From JBBDIJ01 sp040880485 (lineage in GTDB: Bacteria > Bacteroidota > Rhodothermia > Balneolales > Balneolaceae), in the NCBI GenBank assembly GCA_040880485.1, contig JBBDIJ010000012.1, positions 1 to 23,573 of the forward strand: DNA of 23,573 bases, given 5' to 3'. Position 1 is the stretch's first letter; each line of letters starts with the position of its first letter. A program made the translations under genes and the position numbers. Below the pieces are notes generated by a model. That model did no database searches. It was not told the DNA's origin and saw nothing but the letters and a program-made list of their open reading frames with translations. Positions 22,386 to 23,573 of the stretch are shown here, piece after piece.

Positions 22386-23284
22386 TTTCGTTCAGTTTGG
22401 TTTCCATTTTCAATTCGAGTACCACACGGCTCCACAGAGAGCAGCGTCTTAAGGAGTGTCCCGGGCTGTGTTCCGCTGATGATGTGTGCATGTGCCACAC
22501 CCATCTCCAATGCAATCAGGCAGGACTCGACTTTCGGAATCATACCACCTTCAATCGTTGAACCGATCGACATTTTTACCTCTTCAGCCGATATCTTGTG
22601 GATGGCCGACGAAGCATCAGTCGGATCAGAACGCAGCGCATCCACATCGGTCAGGGCCACATACGCTTTCGCCTTAAGTGCGCCGGCAATATGGCCCGCA
22701 AACATGTCGGCATTGATGTTGTAATCCATCTGATTTGCTCCCGACGCCACCGGCGCGATAACAGGCAGAAAACCACTCTCAATTAAACGCACCAAAAGTT
22801 CAGTATCTACGCTCTCTACATCACCGACCTGGCCAAGATCGATCTTCCTGCTTTCTCCACCCTCTTTCACTGAATGATAGCGCTTTACCGCACTCACCAT
22901 TCCCGCATCTTTACCGGACAATCCTACAGCTCGAACTGGGTATCGGTTCAACGCACTCACAAGAGCCCCGTTCACCTCTCCGCAAAGAGCCATCTCCACA
23001 AGCCTCATGGCTCTTGAATCGGTAATACGATGCCCGTCAGCAAACTCCGACTCCAGACCGACCTCGCCAAGCAGTCTGCGAATAGCCGGGCCTCCCCCAT
23101 GGACCAGCACCACAGGGATCTGAAGTTCTCGTAACCGGGCTATTTGTCCTGCCACAGAAGATTCAGCGCTCTCATTAACCATGGCGTTTCCACCATATTT
23201 AATGACAACCACCGAACGTCTCAACGATTCGATTCTGGCGGGATCCATCTCAACCTGAAATTCAGTTTCAACCCTTGTTACCAT
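22382..23284 (-). CDS. argB: Acetylglutamate kinase
   Basis: ArgB phosphorylates N-acetylglutamate with ATP and is the usual control point of the cyclic arginine pathway. The 300-aa protein has VVIKYGGNAMVNE with the catalytic Lys, VLVHGGGPAIRRLL, FADGHRITDSRAMRLVEMALCGEVNGALVSAL, the NINADMFAGHIAGALKAKAYVALTDVDAL segment and IEGGMIPKVESCLIAL. The N-terminal extension of about 26 residues and the late PCGTRI point toward the longer, often arginine-inhibited type, but the usual H-I-I-D-G-R near the end reads HIISGTQPG here. Start ATG 23284; an internal ATG at residue 13 is an alternative. It is the first gene of the operon. Confidence 0.95.
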   Translation of the reverse strand: MVTRVETEFQVEMDPARIESLRRSVVVIKYGGNAMVNESAESSVAGQIARLRELQIPVVLVHGGGPAIRRLLGEVGLESEFADGHRITDSRAMRLVEMALCGEVNGALVSALNRYPVRAVGLSGKDAGMVSAVKRYHSVKEGGESRKIDLGQVGDVESVDTELLVRLIESGFLPVIAPVASGANQMDYNINADMFAGHIAGALKAKAYVALTDVDALRSDPTDASSAIHKISAEEVKMSIGSTIEGGMIPKVESCLIALEMGVAHAHIISGTQPGTLLKTLLSVEPCGTRIENGNQTERK

Positions 23285-23391
23285 CTGAAACGGCTACCAT
23301 TAGAGTTTATCTCCCCTGCCGTAACAGGGTTCCAGCGGAAAATTTCTGCAATCGCAATGTAAGAATCTGTACGGGAAAAAGTTAGAGGGGA

Positions 23392-23416
23392 AGAGCAGGG
23401 GTAGACCTGCTGCTCT
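23392..23416 (-). terminator. weak candidate terminator downstream of tRNA-Pro
   Basis: Inverted repeats AGAGCAG (23392-23398) and CTGCTCT (23410-23416) form a 7-bp stem with an 11-nt loop; a 6-bp alternative pairing with a shorter loop also exists. On the minus strand it is followed by a pyrimidine-rich tract that includes a run of five T about 10 nt further on. It may end the tRNA transcript before argB, or be part of the argB leader. Confidence 0.3.
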
Positions 23417-23438
23417 CATATAATGAAGTGCCAAGCTC

Positions 23439-23452
23439 CGTAAAGCTTTACG
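23439..23452. promoter_or_regulatory. 14-bp perfect palindrome upstream of the arg operon
   Basis: CGTAAAGCTTTACG is perfectly self-complementary. It lies 155 bp upstream of the argB start and 64 bp downstream of tRNA-Pro. It is not a classical ARG box, but the symmetry suits a dimeric regulator. On the minus strand it is preceded by a run of five T. Confidence 0.4.
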
Positions 23453-23516
23453 TAAAAACATCTGTACAATCGAAAGCTGCGTACGACCGGTTACTGGAAC
23501 CGCTGATGTGATGAGA

Positions 23517-23573
23517 TGGTCGGGGCGACAGGATTTGAACCTGCGACCCCTCGGCCCCCAGCCGAGTGCGCTA
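23517..23573 (-). tRNA. tRNA-Pro (GGG), 5' end cut off by window edge
   Basis: Read on the minus strand, this is the 3' part of a tRNA. The anticodon stem CTCGG/CCGAG encloses the 7-nt loop CTGGGGG, giving anticodon GGG (proline). It is followed by the variable loop, a T arm with TTCAAAT, the acceptor strand CGCCCCG, discriminator A and an encoded CCA (ending at 23517). The D arm and the 5' acceptor strand lie beyond the right edge. The gene is co-directional with the arg operon, 232 nt upstream of argB. Confidence 0.93.

Noticed and set aside
1..23573. Search for insertion sequences, CRISPR repeats, phage genes, toxin-antitoxin pairs or defence genes
   Set aside because: None seen. Genes are core functions with uniform look, no transposase or integrase motif and no regularly spaced repeats. 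The tRNA-Pro at the right edge shows no attachment-site duplication inside the window.

Overview
The window reads as a housekeeping stretch of a bacterial chromosome of moderate G+C, most likely from the Bacteroidota/Rhodothermota/Balneolota (FCB) side of the tree. The grounds are a long-type IspH, a dnaA gene not followed by dnaN, a recF-dciA (DUF721) pair, an overlapping dnaA-folB-folK-deoxynucleoside kinase string, and starts that mostly lack a Shine-Dalgarno sequence. The lineage is inference; no rRNA is present to settle it. I see no phage, transposon, CRISPR array or defence island.

Layout. (1) 1-4705, plus strand: the 3' part of pyrH, then frr and smc. (2) 4706-6229, minus: a DEAD-box RNA helicase whose stop codon abuts the smc stop. 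A 275-bp divergent region separates it from ispH (6505-7734, plus). (3) 7809-12652, minus: read in transcription order, a signal-peptide beta-barrel-like protein, eno, recF, dciA-like DUF721 and a YbbR-domain membrane protein. (4) 12653-12951: a divergent regulatory region dense in small symmetrical elements. (5) 12952-14239, plus: an unrecognised 134-aa protein and prmC. (6) 14240-14624: an AT-rich region with three perfect DnaA boxes in the same orientation. (7) 14625-18773, plus: dnaA, folB, folK, a deoxynucleoside kinase, a 75-aa membrane protein and a TPR protein, with overlaps or near-zero gaps, then an unrecognised helical protein. (8) 18803-23284, minus: argB-argD-argC-argJ, four of the five steps of the acetylated route from glutamate to ornithine, with ArgJ able to supply the first step too. 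(9) 23517-23573, minus: the 3' part of a tRNA-Pro(GGG) gene.

Functional themes. Chromosome replication and maintenance dominate (dnaA, recF, dciA, smc), with genes pointing away from the dnaA upstream region on both sides, which makes 14240-14624 a reasonable oriC candidate. The dnaA operon joins the initiator to folate synthesis (folB, folK) and deoxynucleoside salvage, so initiation and dNTP supply may be co-expressed. Translation is represented by frr, prmC and tRNA-Pro. The arg genes form a compact biosynthetic operon with a 14-bp palindrome in its upstream region.

The least explained parts are the 12.65-12.95 kb leader (dyads, hairpins, six CAGAC/GTCTG copies), the proteins at 12952, 17561 and 18414, and the barrel-like protein at 11798. 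None is strong evidence of a new system; the rest is ordinary core genome.
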